DNA of 7,441 nucleotides from Lachnospiraceae bacterium (GCA_017960415.1 JAGCZE010000369.1:1-7441); one strand, 5' to 3'. Positions 1-6,689 are shown, numbered from the stretch's first letter. Translations and numbers: made by a program. Notes: generated by a model from the letters alone, not told the origin.

Positions 1-608
1 AGAACGTCAAAGACCTCATTTACTCCCGAGCCGGTCGAAACATCGATATATCCGGCCAGGTCATCATCCTTTATGTATAGGAATATCTTGAACCGATCCT
101 GAGCTTCAAGCATTTTCTCACCCGACCAGTATGCGTCATCGGAATGCAGTGCTATATATGCTTCCCTGTACTTCTCATCATAGGGGATCACTCCTTCAGG
201 ATCTGCCGGTTCATCACCTGTAAATTCCATATAGGACTGTTCAGTATAGAAATATGCCCCTTTTTCCGTGAGCAGATTGCGCAGGATCTTATTTCCGGGG
301 TTAAGTACAAACCAGGCTTCATATGAAGGATAATTATCCTGCAGGTATGTCAGCATCTCCCGATAGCTGCTTTCATTTCGGGAATACAGAAACATTGATT
401 CAAGATACTTTTCCTCTTTGATCACAAGAAAACAAAACGCACCGCGGATTTTTCCGTTCTTATAGCTTCCGATGCAAAAACAGTCATCTTTCTCTATAAT
501 ATCTGCAGCTTTATCTTTATCATACAATGGTGTCGAATAGCATTCATCGTCGGCTATATCGTTTATAAAGGCTATTATTTCTTCTTTGTTTTTAATACTC
601 TTTATCAT
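1..608 (-). CDS. GNAT-family N-acetyltransferase-like protein (3' end outside window)
   Basis: The frame is open from an ATG at 606-608 to the window edge, giving about 202 residues with no stop. I read two GNAT-like halves. The N-terminal half has a CFCIGSYKNGKIRGAF strand pair and a later FVLNPGNKILRNLLTEKGAYF segment that resembles the end of a GNAT fold. The second half restarts near YDEKYREAYIAL and reaches FLYIKDDDLAGYIDVSTG before NEVFDVL, which resembles GNAT strands beta3-beta4 running into the acetyl-CoA-binding motif A. That motif itself (R/Q-x-x-G-x-G/A) would lie beyond the edge, so the assignment rests on the overall pattern. The family transfers acyl groups from acyl-CoA to amines; the substrate is unknown. 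The start lies 15 nt after the upstream gene's stop, in the same frame, with no clear Shine-Dalgarno sequence, so translation probably depends on coupling. It is the last visible gene of the minus-strand cluster. Confidence 0.7.
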   Translation of the reverse strand, partial: MIKSIKNKEEIIAFINDIADDECYSTPLYDKDKAADIIEKDDCFCIGSYKNGKIRGAFCFLVIKEEKYLESMFLYSRNESSYREMLTYLQDNYPSYEAWFVLNPGNKILRNLLTEKGAYFYTEQSYMEFTGDEPADPEGVIPYDEKYREAYIALHSDDAYWSGEKMLEAQDRFKIFLYIKDDDLAGYIDVSTGSGVNEVFDV

Positions 609-623
609 AAATATATACCAAAA

Positions 624-800
624 TCAATCGCATTCCAGAGAATACTGCATCATTTCATACTTAAGCCTGCTTCCCTCAACAATTTCCGACGGGAGCAATG
701 CTAATGCCACAAGCTTAAGATCATCAGACTGTATATCAGTCCTTCTAAGATTGGCATAATCGCCATCAATGCTCACAACTTCATAATACCATGTCTCCAT
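624..800 (-). CDS. Small conserved-looking hypothetical protein
   Basis: I do not recognise a named family with confidence. The product is about 58 residues and soluble, with no signal peptide or membrane helix. It reads as a small beta-rich domain: WYYEVVSIDGDYANLRR, a charged stretch, then LVALALLPSEIVEGSRLKYE. The alternation of a short strand, 'DGDYA', an 'LP' turn and 'EG..L' faintly resembles DUF3006-type small beta-barrels, but that is a guess. A longer frame starts at a GTG at 807-809. I prefer the ATG at 798-800 because the minus strand reads AAGGTG 6 nt upstream of it, and the GTG itself is part of that binding site. It lies 33 nt after the two-helix membrane protein gene and 15 nt before the GNAT gene, in a tight operon-like array. 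Confidence 0.6.
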   Translation of the reverse strand: METWYYEVVSIDGDYANLRRTDIQSDDLKLVALALLPSEIVEGSRLKYEMMQYSLECD

Positions 801-833
801 ATTTAGCACCTTAGCCTCATTTATCCGTAATGA

Positions 834-1037
834 TTACTTTTCGCCTTTTTTCCAAAGTTTCAATTTAACCGTCGAGAAAATCAGTACAAACACCGCCAAA
901 AGATCAATAATTCCCAATATTCTTTGAATAGAATCAGGTAGATCAAAATCGATAAAGTTAAATATTGTTATCACAATAGTAATACAAGTTATTGTCAATA
1001 AACTGCATGACCAGCATAATCTCAGTTTCTTTTCCAT
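834..1037 (-). CDS. Small membrane protein with two predicted helices
   Basis: The 67-residue product has two hydrophobic segments, residues about 9-29 and about 39-57. They are separated by a short acidic loop (FDLPDS) and followed by a lysine-rich tail (KLKLWKKGEK). The positive charges at both ends (MEKKLR and the tail) predict both termini in the cytoplasm. I do not recognise a family and there is no catalytic motif. It has a good GGAGGA binding site at 1048-1053, 10 nt before the ATG. Only 28 nt separate it from the flavin reductase gene, so it is probably co-transcribed with it. It could be a DUF-type accessory membrane protein, a small regulator of a membrane enzyme, or a hydrophobic toxin-like peptide; nothing in the sequence decides between these. 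Confidence 0.6.
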   Translation of the reverse strand: MEKKLRLCWSCSLLTITCITIVITIFNFIDFDLPDSIQRILGIIDLLAVFVLIFSTVKLKLWKKGEK

Positions 1038-1065
1038 CGTAATGTTATCCTCCGTAATTAGAATC

Positions 1066-1617
1066 CTACTTTAACCGCAAACCATCTTGGAATGCATTAC
1101 CGACCTTCTCTCCAAGGGCAACATATACGTTATTGCAGGGATCAAATGCTATCGGTTTCAGCTTTTTCAAGTCAATCTTGCCATCCGTGACAACACTTTC
1201 ATCCGCAGATACATTGACAATCTCCCCAATAAGAATGCCGTCTTCAAAGCTCTTTACCTTGCATTCAAGAGCCATCGGAAGCTCATCGATGAGAGGCGCA
1301 TCCACGAATTCGCTCCTGGTTGCATGAAAGCCTGCCTTGGCAAACTTGTCCGGCACGTTTCTTGCGGATTCAACTCCGACATAATCGCAGGCCACAACAT
1401 AATCTTCCGTTGCCATACTTACAGTAAAGGCCTTCCTGATCTTGAAATTGTCGGTGGTCTTATGCTCTGAAAGACTGATCGTTATTTCCTTAAAATCAGT
1501 AGTAATGCCCCATGCTGCATTCATTGCGTTAGGCACGCCGTTCTCGTCATAGGTTCCGATGATAAGAACCGGTTGTGGCAACATGATAGGTTTTGCTCCA
1601 TAGTTTACTCTGCTCAT
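1066..1617 (-). CDS. Flavin reductase family / flavoredoxin-like FMN-binding protein
   Basis: The 183-residue length fits a single flavin reductase-like (split-barrel) domain, and the protein is cytoplasmic. The sequence shows family hallmarks: an N-terminal PIMLPQPVLIIGTYDENGVP strand pair (residues 10-29), the NAMNAAWGITT segment that lines the FMN pocket (30-40), HKTTDNFKIRKAFTVS (52-67), and a C-terminal YVALGEKVGNAFQDG (165-179) typical of flavoredoxin-like members. Such proteins bind FMN and act in NAD(P)H-flavin or thiol-linked electron transfer. The exact donor and acceptor cannot be read from sequence. The start is well supported by AAGGAGGA at 1626-1633, 8 nt before the ATG. It follows the phospholipase C-family gene after a 69-nt gap in which I see no convincing promoter. 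Confidence 0.88.
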   Translation of the reverse strand: MSRVNYGAKPIMLPQPVLIIGTYDENGVPNAMNAAWGITTDFKEITISLSEHKTTDNFKIRKAFTVSMATEDYVVACDYVGVESARNVPDKFAKAGFHATRSEFVDAPLIDELPMALECKVKSFEDGILIGEIVNVSADESVVTDGKIDLKKLKPIAFDPCNNVYVALGEKVGNAFQDGLRLK

Positions 1618-1686
1618 AATGTAGATCCTCCTTGTATTAATTTCCTATTTAATGAAATGAACCAATAATTCCGCCTCAATAGACCA

Positions 1687-2382
1687 TTAAGCAAGTTTCT
1701 TTGCCCCAATCATCGGCTTAATTATCGTCATTATTGTCTCTATCGCATCATCAACAAATTTATCCGACATCTCTTTTGTCAGATACTGATAATCCCTGTG
1801 AAGATCACCATGATTGTCACTGCGATAAAAGCCACAAATATACTCCTGCCTGTTTTCAAAGGCATCAACCGGAAATTCCTTCATAAATTCATTTTTAATA
1901 TCTCTTGCTCCTTCATAAATATTAAACGCTCTGAAATCAGGGTGTTGTTCCAAATAAAGAAAATCAAGATCGTACCAATCTTCCTTATTCTTCCAGATAT
2001 AATCATTAAGTGACATGCCTTCTCTGGCAGCGTTTTCCTCACTGCATCCCCACGGGCCACGTGCCATATTGGCCCACTCAATATCAGTCAAAAGATGTGT
2101 CAGGTATCCCAAAAAAAATGAGAATTCTTTATTGGAGTAATTTTTTATTATATCTTTTGTAAAATATTTCCTAACATACCTGTCAATATCTATATTTCTC
2201 TTATCTGTGCCCTTTGGCTTAAAATGCGACACGTCCCCTGATGGTGTAAATACAGACCAATATTCGTTTGGAACACCACTATCGGGCGCTATATTTCCAA
2301 CAACAAAGAAAGTTTCATCAAGATTCTTGATCCTATCAAGGAGTCTGTCCGCAATTCTAAAATGCACCATCCATGATGCCAT
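1687..2382 (-). CDS. Zinc-dependent phospholipase C family protein
   Basis: The 231-residue product begins MASWMVHFRIADRLL and continues FFVVGNIAPDSGVPN, then VSHF, then LGYLTHLLTDIEW. This series of His and Asp residues (His7, Asp34, His53, His96, Asp100) is the metal-ligand pattern expected for bacterial members of the zinc-dependent phospholipase C family (PF00882 type). Family members hydrolyse phospholipid head groups, but cytoplasmic members without a signal peptide, like this one, mostly have no known substrate. The frame is open 14 codons further upstream. I chose the ATG at 2380-2382 because GGGAGG lies 8 nt ahead of it and MASWMVH is the usual family N-terminus. The first codons overlap the end of the upstream kinase stub by 26 nt in another frame, which suggests translational coupling. 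Lipase activity in vivo is inferred, not shown. Confidence 0.8.
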   Translation of the reverse strand: MASWMVHFRIADRLLDRIKNLDETFFVVGNIAPDSGVPNEYWSVFTPSGDVSHFKPKGTDKRNIDIDRYVRKYFTKDIIKNYSNKEFSFFLGYLTHLLTDIEWANMARGPWGCSEENAAREGMSLNDYIWKNKEDWYDLDFLYLEQHPDFRAFNIYEGARDIKNEFMKEFPVDAFENRQEYICGFYRSDNHGDLHRDYQYLTKEMSDKFVDDAIETIMTIIKPMIGAKKLA

Positions 2383-2512
2383 ACCATTTTCCTCCCTTAT
2401 AGAGATCAAATCGTCTCTCATCACCGCTAAACAGATACATATTATTTCTTTGAGCTAATACCCCGGCAACTGTTGTCTTTCCGGCACAAGGACATCCCAG
2501 TATAAAAAACAC
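2357..2512 (-). pseudogene. Truncated P-loop (AAA/shikimate-kinase-like) kinase, N-terminal stub
   Basis: This minus-strand frame reads VFFILGCPCAGKTTVAGVLA, with a clear Walker A (GCPCAGKTT). It continues NNMYLFSGDERRFDLYK, which fits the start of a small nucleoside- or metabolite-kinase-like domain. It then runs through KGGKWYGIMDGAF and stops, after only about 50 residues. Walker B, the lid and the rest of a normal kinase (typically 170 residues or more) are absent, and downstream DNA is taken by the phospholipase C gene in another frame. The start is uncertain: GTG at 2510-2512 with a weak GGGAAG, ATG at 2554, or a GTG at 2614 that would sit at the transcription start. I interpret it as the remnant of a kinase cut off near 2396-2400. 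It may now act mainly as a translated leader that delivers ribosomes to the next gene. A short functional P-loop peptide is less likely. Confidence 0.5.
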
Positions 2513-2620
2513 ATTACCAAACTTCCCGCACTGTCGTGGTGCCTGTCTTAACATTCCAACAGCAGAATCAGTTGAAACCGGGCTTTTGCATTTGCTTACA
2601 GATACAATCCGCACTTAAAT

Positions 2621-2649
2621 ATTATACCATTCCCGAAGCCGTATATAAA
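2621..2649 (-). promoter_or_regulatory. Extended -10 promoter for the minus-strand accessory cluster
   Basis: The minus strand reads TGGTATAAT (2621-2629), a consensus -10 with the TG extension. It lies 17 bp after TTTATA (2644-2649), a 4/6 match to the -35. Transcription should start near 2614 and run through the kinase stub and phospholipase C gene, and probably the genes below. It sits just beyond the exporter terminator, as expected for a new transcription unit. Confidence 0.65.
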
Positions 2650-2682
2650 GGAAAATCTACAGGAACATCAATTGACCGGACA

Positions 2683-2729
2683 ATAAAAAAAGCTGCCGCA
2701 CTGATCGTTTGCTTCGTCAATGCGGCAGC
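2683..2729 (-). terminator. Rho-independent terminator of the ABC exporter operon
   Basis: A perfect 9-bp inverted repeat (GCTGCCGCA at 2692-2700, TGCGGCAGC at 2721-2729) encloses a 20-nt loop, part of which can pair further. On the minus strand it is followed by seven T residues (2685-2691). It begins 11 nt after the TAA of the second half-transporter at 2740. The plus-strand side has no T-tract, so it appears to work in one direction only. Confidence 0.9.
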
Positions 2730-2739
2730 CTTCGTACAG

Positions 2740-4527
2740 TTACGCCGTCTTTTCAAACTGGCTGTTATAGAGTTCTGCATAGAAACCGTTCTTAGCGAGC
2801 AGTTCTTCGTGGCTGCCCTGTTCGACGATATCTCCGTCCCTCATTACAAGTATTACATCGGCATTTCTTATTGTAGACAGTCTGTGAGCGATGACAAATG
2901 AAGTCCTGCCTACCGTCAGCTTATCCATTGCAGCCTGTATCACAAGTTCGGTCCTTGTATCCACGGATGAAGTCGCCTCGTCCAGGATCAGCATCGGTGA
3001 ATCCTTGATCATGGCACGTGCGATCGTAAGCTGCTGCTTCTGGCCTTCCGACAGGTTGAGCGAATCGTTGATGACCGTATCATACCCTGCCGGCAGAGTC
3101 GAGATAAAATGCTTCAGTCCCACAGCTTCAACGGCCCTGTCAAGTTCTTCATCGGTAACACCCTTTTTGTTATAAACGAGATTGTCACGGATAGTGCCGT
3201 CAAACAGCCAGGTATCCTGCAATATCATATCGAACAGATCATGTACGCGCTCGCGCTTCATTTTCTTTGTCGATATGCCGTCAACCAGAATATCACCTTC
3301 ATTTACATCATAAAAACGCATAAGAAGATTTACTATCGTTGTTTTTCCTGCGCCTGTCGGCCCGACGATCGCAACCTTCTGCCCTGATCTTAAGCTCGCC
3401 GAGAAATCATGTATGATCGTTTTATCGGGCAGATAGCCGAATCTGACATTTTTAAATTCCACATTTCCCCTGACATTTTCAATCTCTGCAGCCTTCCCTG
3501 TCTCATCAGGCATTTCTTCGTTGCCGAGCAATTCAAATACCCGTTTTGATGCTGCGGAAGCCTGCTGGATCGAAGTCATGGACTGGGCAAAGTTCTGCAG
3601 CGGTTGTGAAAACAGGCGTGAATAGATAATAAAGGACATTATCGTACCAAGAGTCACTGCATCATTTCCGTTGATTATAAATGCAACTCCCACCACAAAT
3701 ATGAGGGCGTAAGAAAGATTTCCGACAAAAGTCATGGCAGGCATCATCATACCCGATAAAAACTGCGATCTCCAGTTGCTGTCATACAGACCTTCGTTTG
3801 TTGAGTCAAATTTGATCTTTTCCTGATTCTTGGCACCAAATGCGCGAACTATCGTATGGTTGGTATAGACCTCTTCAATCTGTCCGTTCATTATGCCAAG
3901 ATCGATCTGCTTCTGGTTAAAATATTTCTGTGACCTTTTAAGTATCGCTCCCATAAACACAAATCCGACCAGAGATGTTGCGATAGTTATCAGAGACAGT
4001 ATCGCATTTGTATCGAACATCTTATAGATCACACCGATAAACAGGGTAAGCGAACTGATCAGATTCGCAGTACTCGACGCAAGTGTCTGGCTGATCGTAT
4101 CAACATCGTTTGTAACCCGCGAAAGCACATCTCCCTTTGTTGTAGAGTCAAAAAATGAGAGCGGGAGACGGTTGATCTTCTCATCGATATCCCTGCGCAG
4201 ACGTCTTGACATATACTGTGTGACGGTTGCGGTGATAAACTGCTGGCCGTAATGAAGGATAGCACCTGCGGCATAGATCGTTACCAGGGTAACGCATATA
4301 TTCCTGACTGCGTCCATATCGATCCCCGTTATGATCCCACCGGTGATCTCATTTACAAGATCGCTTATCTTTTCCGGTCCGATCAGGGTTGTTACAGAGC
4401 CCCCGACAGCGAAGACAAACGCAACGATTATTGCGGGAAGATATCTTTTCCCGTAGAGAATGATCTTTTTTACGGCACTGAGATCTGCTTTTTCATCAGG
4501 CATCGGCATACGGTTTCTTACAGGCAT
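2740..4527 (-). CDS. ABC exporter half-transporter, catalytically complete subunit (TM288/BmrD/LmrD type)
   Basis: The 595-residue protein has the type IV (exporter) ABC layout. The membrane domain spans residues about 25-320, with six predicted helices near 28-50, 76-100, 150-170, 175-197, 262-285 and 290-310. The nucleotide-binding domain spans about 355-590. The domain is canonical: Walker A GPTGAGKTT (389-397), Q-loop Gln437, Walker B LILDE with Asp516 and catalytic Glu517, and H-loop His548 in AHRLSTI. The signature is LSEGQ (492-496), slightly off LSGGQ, as in the partner subunit of asymmetric exporters. The open frame extends 43 codons upstream into the preceding gene. The ATG at 4525-4527 is preferred because AGGAGG lies 9 nt ahead and the upstream stop is 1 nt away (TAA-G-ATG). 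It should pair with the upstream half-transporter in the cytoplasmic membrane as an ATP-driven exporter. The substrate (drug, lipid or peptide) is unknown. Confidence 0.93.
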   Translation of the reverse strand: MPVRNRMPMPDEKADLSAVKKIILYGKRYLPAIIVAFVFAVGGSVTTLIGPEKISDLVNEITGGIITGIDMDAVRNICVTLVTIYAAGAILHYGQQFITATVTQYMSRRLRRDIDEKINRLPLSFFDSTTKGDVLSRVTNDVDTISQTLASSTANLISSLTLFIGVIYKMFDTNAILSLITIATSLVGFVFMGAILKRSQKYFNQKQIDLGIMNGQIEEVYTNHTIVRAFGAKNQEKIKFDSTNEGLYDSNWRSQFLSGMMMPAMTFVGNLSYALIFVVGVAFIINGNDAVTLGTIMSFIIYSRLFSQPLQNFAQSMTSIQQASAASKRVFELLGNEEMPDETGKAAEIENVRGNVEFKNVRFGYLPDKTIIHDFSASLRSGQKVAIVGPTGAGKTTIVNLLMRFYDVNEGDILVDGISTKKMKRERVHDLFDMILQDTWLFDGTIRDNLVYNKKGVTDEELDRAVEAVGLKHFISTLPAGYDTVINDSLNLSEGQKQQLTIARAMIKDSPMLILDEATSSVDTRTELVIQAAMDKLTVGRTSFVIAHRLSTIRNADVILVMRDGDIVEQGSHEELLAKNGFYAELYNSQFEKTA

Positions 4528-4528
4528 C

Positions 4529-6277
4529 TTACAGTTCCTCCTCTCTGAGCTGCGAAAGAGCGATCTCTTTATAGATCGGACAATCTCTGAGCAGCTCTTC
4601 ATGTTTGCCGAGTCCGGCGATCTCTCCCTCATGAAGAACGAGTATCTTGTCGGCATTTTTGATCGTTCCGATCCTCTGAGCCACGATAATTACAGTGCTG
4701 TTGTTCAGATTTTCATTGAGTGCTTTTCTTACAAGCATATCGGTCTTATAGTCAAGCGCCGAGAAGGTGTCGTCAAAAATGATGATCCCCGAGTCCTTGA
4801 ATACAGCCCTTGCTATTGACAAACGCTGCTTCTGTCCGCCCGAGAAATTCGTTCCTCCCTGTGCAACCGCCGAATGAATTCCATCGGGAAGTTCGGAAAC
4901 AAAATCAGCCTTTGCGATCTCAAGCGATCTCTCAATTCTCGGATCGGCATCCGAAATCTCTTCCTTTGCACCGTATGTGATATTTGATTTTATATCGCCC
5001 ATAAAAAGGATCGCCTTCTGCGGAGCAAGAGAGACCTCACTCTCAAGCTGGTCCTTGGGATAATCTTTCACGTTTCTGCCGTTTACTAAGACTTCCCCTT
5101 CCGTTGCATCATAGAAACGCGGTATCAGATTGATCAGAGTCGTCTTTCCTGAGCCTGTGGCACCGATTATCGCGAAAGTCTGGCCCAGTTCAACCGTAAA
5201 ATTCAGATTCCTGATACACGGCTTTTCACCGTCGGCATACGCAAATGAAACATTTTTGAATTCTATCTTTCCTTTTTGCGGCATATTGGCTGTTTTTTCG
5301 GGAAAAACGATCGAAGGCTCGGTACCGAGTACTTCCTGTATACGTCTCGCGGAAACCATTGTTCTCGGCATTACGATAAAAATGGCTACAAGCATTATAA
5401 ATGCCGCAACTACCTGGAGCGCATACTGTGTAAATGCCGCCATATTGCCGATCAGAGTCGCCCGTTCCATGATATCCGCCCTGTTGATCAGATATGCCCC
5501 TATCCAGTAGATCGCAAGCGTAAGCCCGCTCATGCTGACCGTCATGACCGGCATCATGATTCCGAGTGTCCTGCTCGTAAAAAGATGGTTTTTGGTGATC
5601 GCTTCGTTCACGGCCGCGAACTTATCCTGCTGATATTCTTCGGCATTAAATGCACGTACGACACGCACACCGGCAATATTCTCACGGGTTACGTCGTTAA
5701 GCCTGTCTGTAAGTTTCTGTATCTGCTTGAATTTCGGATAAGCCAGCAGAACAAGCACCACGATGGTAAAGATCATTATCGCAACGCAGACGGCAACGGC
5801 ACTGGTCCATTCAACACTTGTTGCGGAAATTTTTGTGATCGCCCAGACTGCAAGGACAGGAGCCTTAATGAGAACCTGAAGTCCGATCGCAATGAGCATC
5901 TGCATCTGGACAACATCATTGGTGGTTCTTGTGATAAGACTCGGTGTTGAGAAATGATTGATCTCTGCATCGGAAAAATCGGTGATGCGGTCAAACAGCT
6001 TCCGGCGAAGTGTTTTTGCGAAATTTGCCGCTACCCGTGCGGCGAAAAAGCCACATATGATCGCCGCCGTCATACTTCCGAGCGCGCACATCAGCATCAT
6101 GCCGCCGTTCTTCAGTACGGTACTCATTTCAAGTACACCCGATGAAACCGATTCCGTCAGCTTCTGCGTGTAATCCGGCATGGTCAGATCAAGCCATACC
6201 TGCAGCACGACCATTGCCGCGCATATACATATAAACAGCAGATCCTTTTTTTGAAGATTTTTAAGTGTTTTTATCAT
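4529..6277 (-). CDS. ABC exporter half-transporter, degenerate-site subunit (TM287/BmrC/LmrC type)
   Basis: The 582-residue protein is a membrane-ABC fusion. Predicted helices lie near 12-32, 58-80, 127-150, 158-180, 240-264 and 285-304, and the ATPase domain spans about 335-575. Motifs seen are Walker A GATGSGKTT (372-380), Q-loop Gln420 and a good signature FSGGQ (478-482). Two catalytic positions are altered. Walker B reads IIIFDD, so Asp503 replaces the catalytic Glu, and the H-loop reads IVAQRIGTI, so Gln534 replaces His. In heterodimeric exporters this subunit contributes the Walker motifs of the non-hydrolysing site and an intact signature to the active site. The C-terminal ILVLHEGEIAGLGKHEELL also recalls TM287. 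The ATG at 6275-6277 has GGAG 9 nt upstream. It is the first gene of the operon and is translationally coupled to the second. Calling it a multidrug exporter would be inference; only export architecture is visible. Confidence 0.93.
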   Translation of the reverse strand: MIKTLKNLQKKDLLFICICAAMVVLQVWLDLTMPDYTQKLTESVSSGVLEMSTVLKNGGMMLMCALGSMTAAIICGFFAARVAANFAKTLRRKLFDRITDFSDAEINHFSTPSLITRTTNDVVQMQMLIAIGLQVLIKAPVLAVWAITKISATSVEWTSAVAVCVAIMIFTIVVLVLLAYPKFKQIQKLTDRLNDVTRENIAGVRVVRAFNAEEYQQDKFAAVNEAITKNHLFTSRTLGIMMPVMTVSMSGLTLAIYWIGAYLINRADIMERATLIGNMAAFTQYALQVVAAFIMLVAIFIVMPRTMVSARRIQEVLGTEPSIVFPEKTANMPQKGKIEFKNVSFAYADGEKPCIRNLNFTVELGQTFAIIGATGSGKTTLINLIPRFYDATEGEVLVNGRNVKDYPKDQLESEVSLAPQKAILFMGDIKSNITYGAKEEISDADPRIERSLEIAKADFVSELPDGIHSAVAQGGTNFSGGQKQRLSIARAVFKDSGIIIFDDTFSALDYKTDMLVRKALNENLNNSTVIIVAQRIGTIKNADKILVLHEGEIAGLGKHEELLRDCPIYKEIALSQLREEEL

Positions 6278-6392
6278 GATACAATACTCCGTAGATTAAC
6301 ATTGCGATCCCGGTCCGATAACAGTCATCCCCGGCGAGCCACTCCGTTATAGTCCTTACCAGGCTGTTTTGGGGTCACAGCCCACATATCGC
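6278..6392 (-). promoter_or_regulatory. Leader of the exporter operon with potential RNA structure
   Basis: From the expected transcript start near 6390, about 113 nt precede the exporter ATG. Pairing seen on the minus strand: GCGAT (6388-6392) with ATCGC (6304-6308) as a closing stem, GGCTGT (6377-6382 region) with ACAGCC (6362-6367) as one arm, and GGT..ATAAC with GTTAT..ACC (6312-6360) as a second arm. The first arm's loop holds CCCC and the second arm's loop holds GGGG, which could pair. Short frames also occur: 20 codons at 6325-6387, overlapped at ATGA by a 10-codon frame ending at 6296. Neither has a convincing binding site. I cannot match it to a known riboswitch class. The closing stem depends on the exact transcript start, so regulatory function is inferred. 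Confidence 0.35.
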
Positions 6393-6396
6393 GAGG

Positions 6397-6425
6397 ATTA
6401 TATCAGATAAATTTAAGGTAGTAAA
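6397..6425 (-). promoter_or_regulatory. Promoter of the ABC exporter operon
   Basis: The minus strand reads TGATATAAT, a perfect -10 hexamer (6397-6402) with an extended TG. It lies 17 bp downstream of TTTACT (6420-6425), a 4/6 match to the -35. Transcription should begin near 6390, ahead of the structured leader. This is the strongest promoter-like match in the divergent spacer. Confidence 0.7.
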
Positions 6426-6689
6426 TGCGTTTTCCCATAGTTAAATACTTAATTAATATCTTTTTAACGCCTGTATACAGAATTTAGATTTTGTTAATAT
6501 ATATCGTAATTTCTTAAGCTTCTCATCGCAGAATTCAGCAGCTACGCCTATGAATTAATCGGACATTCCGGTTATGGCAGTTTTACGACTCCTCATTAAG
6601 GTTCCGATGCCGACATATTGTCAGGCAAGAATTCTTTCCGCAGCCCTTGAGTGCAAAAATAATTGCATACTGTCAGGATTTCAGTTATT
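6426..6689. other. Non-coding divergent spacer; one 10-bp palindrome, no gene seen
   Basis: About 260 bp lie between the exporter promoter and the repeats ahead of the acetylesterase gene. No frame on either strand has a plausible start, binding site and length. The part from about 6440 to 6520 is AT-rich. A perfect 10-bp palindrome, CTGTATACAG, lies at 6471-6480, about 46 bp upstream of the exporter -35. A shorter CGGA-CAT-TCCG repeat occurs near 6560. These could be operator sites or chance; I see no transposon ends or terminator. Confidence 0.5.

Noticed and set aside
144..326. Plus-strand open frame of 60 codons
   Set aside because: Antisense to the GNAT-like gene with no binding site; a shadow frame.
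1087..1470. Plus-strand open frame of 127 codons
   Set aside because: Antisense to the flavin reductase gene, whose motifs and binding site are strong; no family pattern in this frame.
2383..2424. 14-codon upstream extension of the phospholipase C-family gene
   Set aside because: GGGAGG lies 8 nt before the internal ATG at 2382 and MASWMVH is the typical N-terminus, so the extra codons are probably not translated in this frame.
2683..2729. Bidirectional terminator
   Set aside because: The hairpin is followed by a T-tract only on the minus strand.
2536..2901. Plus-strand open frame of 121 codons
   Set aside because: It runs antisense through the kinase stub leader, the promoter, the terminator hairpin and the end of the exporter gene, and shows no recognisable domain.
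4528..4656. 43-codon upstream extension of the second half-transporter
   Set aside because: The extension overlaps conserved C-terminal coding sequence of the first subunit in another frame; AGGAGG and the family N-terminus favour the ATG at 4527.
5276..5950. Plus-strand open frame of 224 codons
   Set aside because: It lies fully antisense to the first half-transporter, has no ribosome binding site, and its composition (many His, Arg, Cys, Tyr) is that of a shadow frame.
6278..6392. Assignment of the exporter leader to guanidine (ykkC), purine, yybP-ykoY or cyclic di-GMP riboswitches
   Set aside because: The core consensus bases I associate with these classes are not present, so no class name is given.
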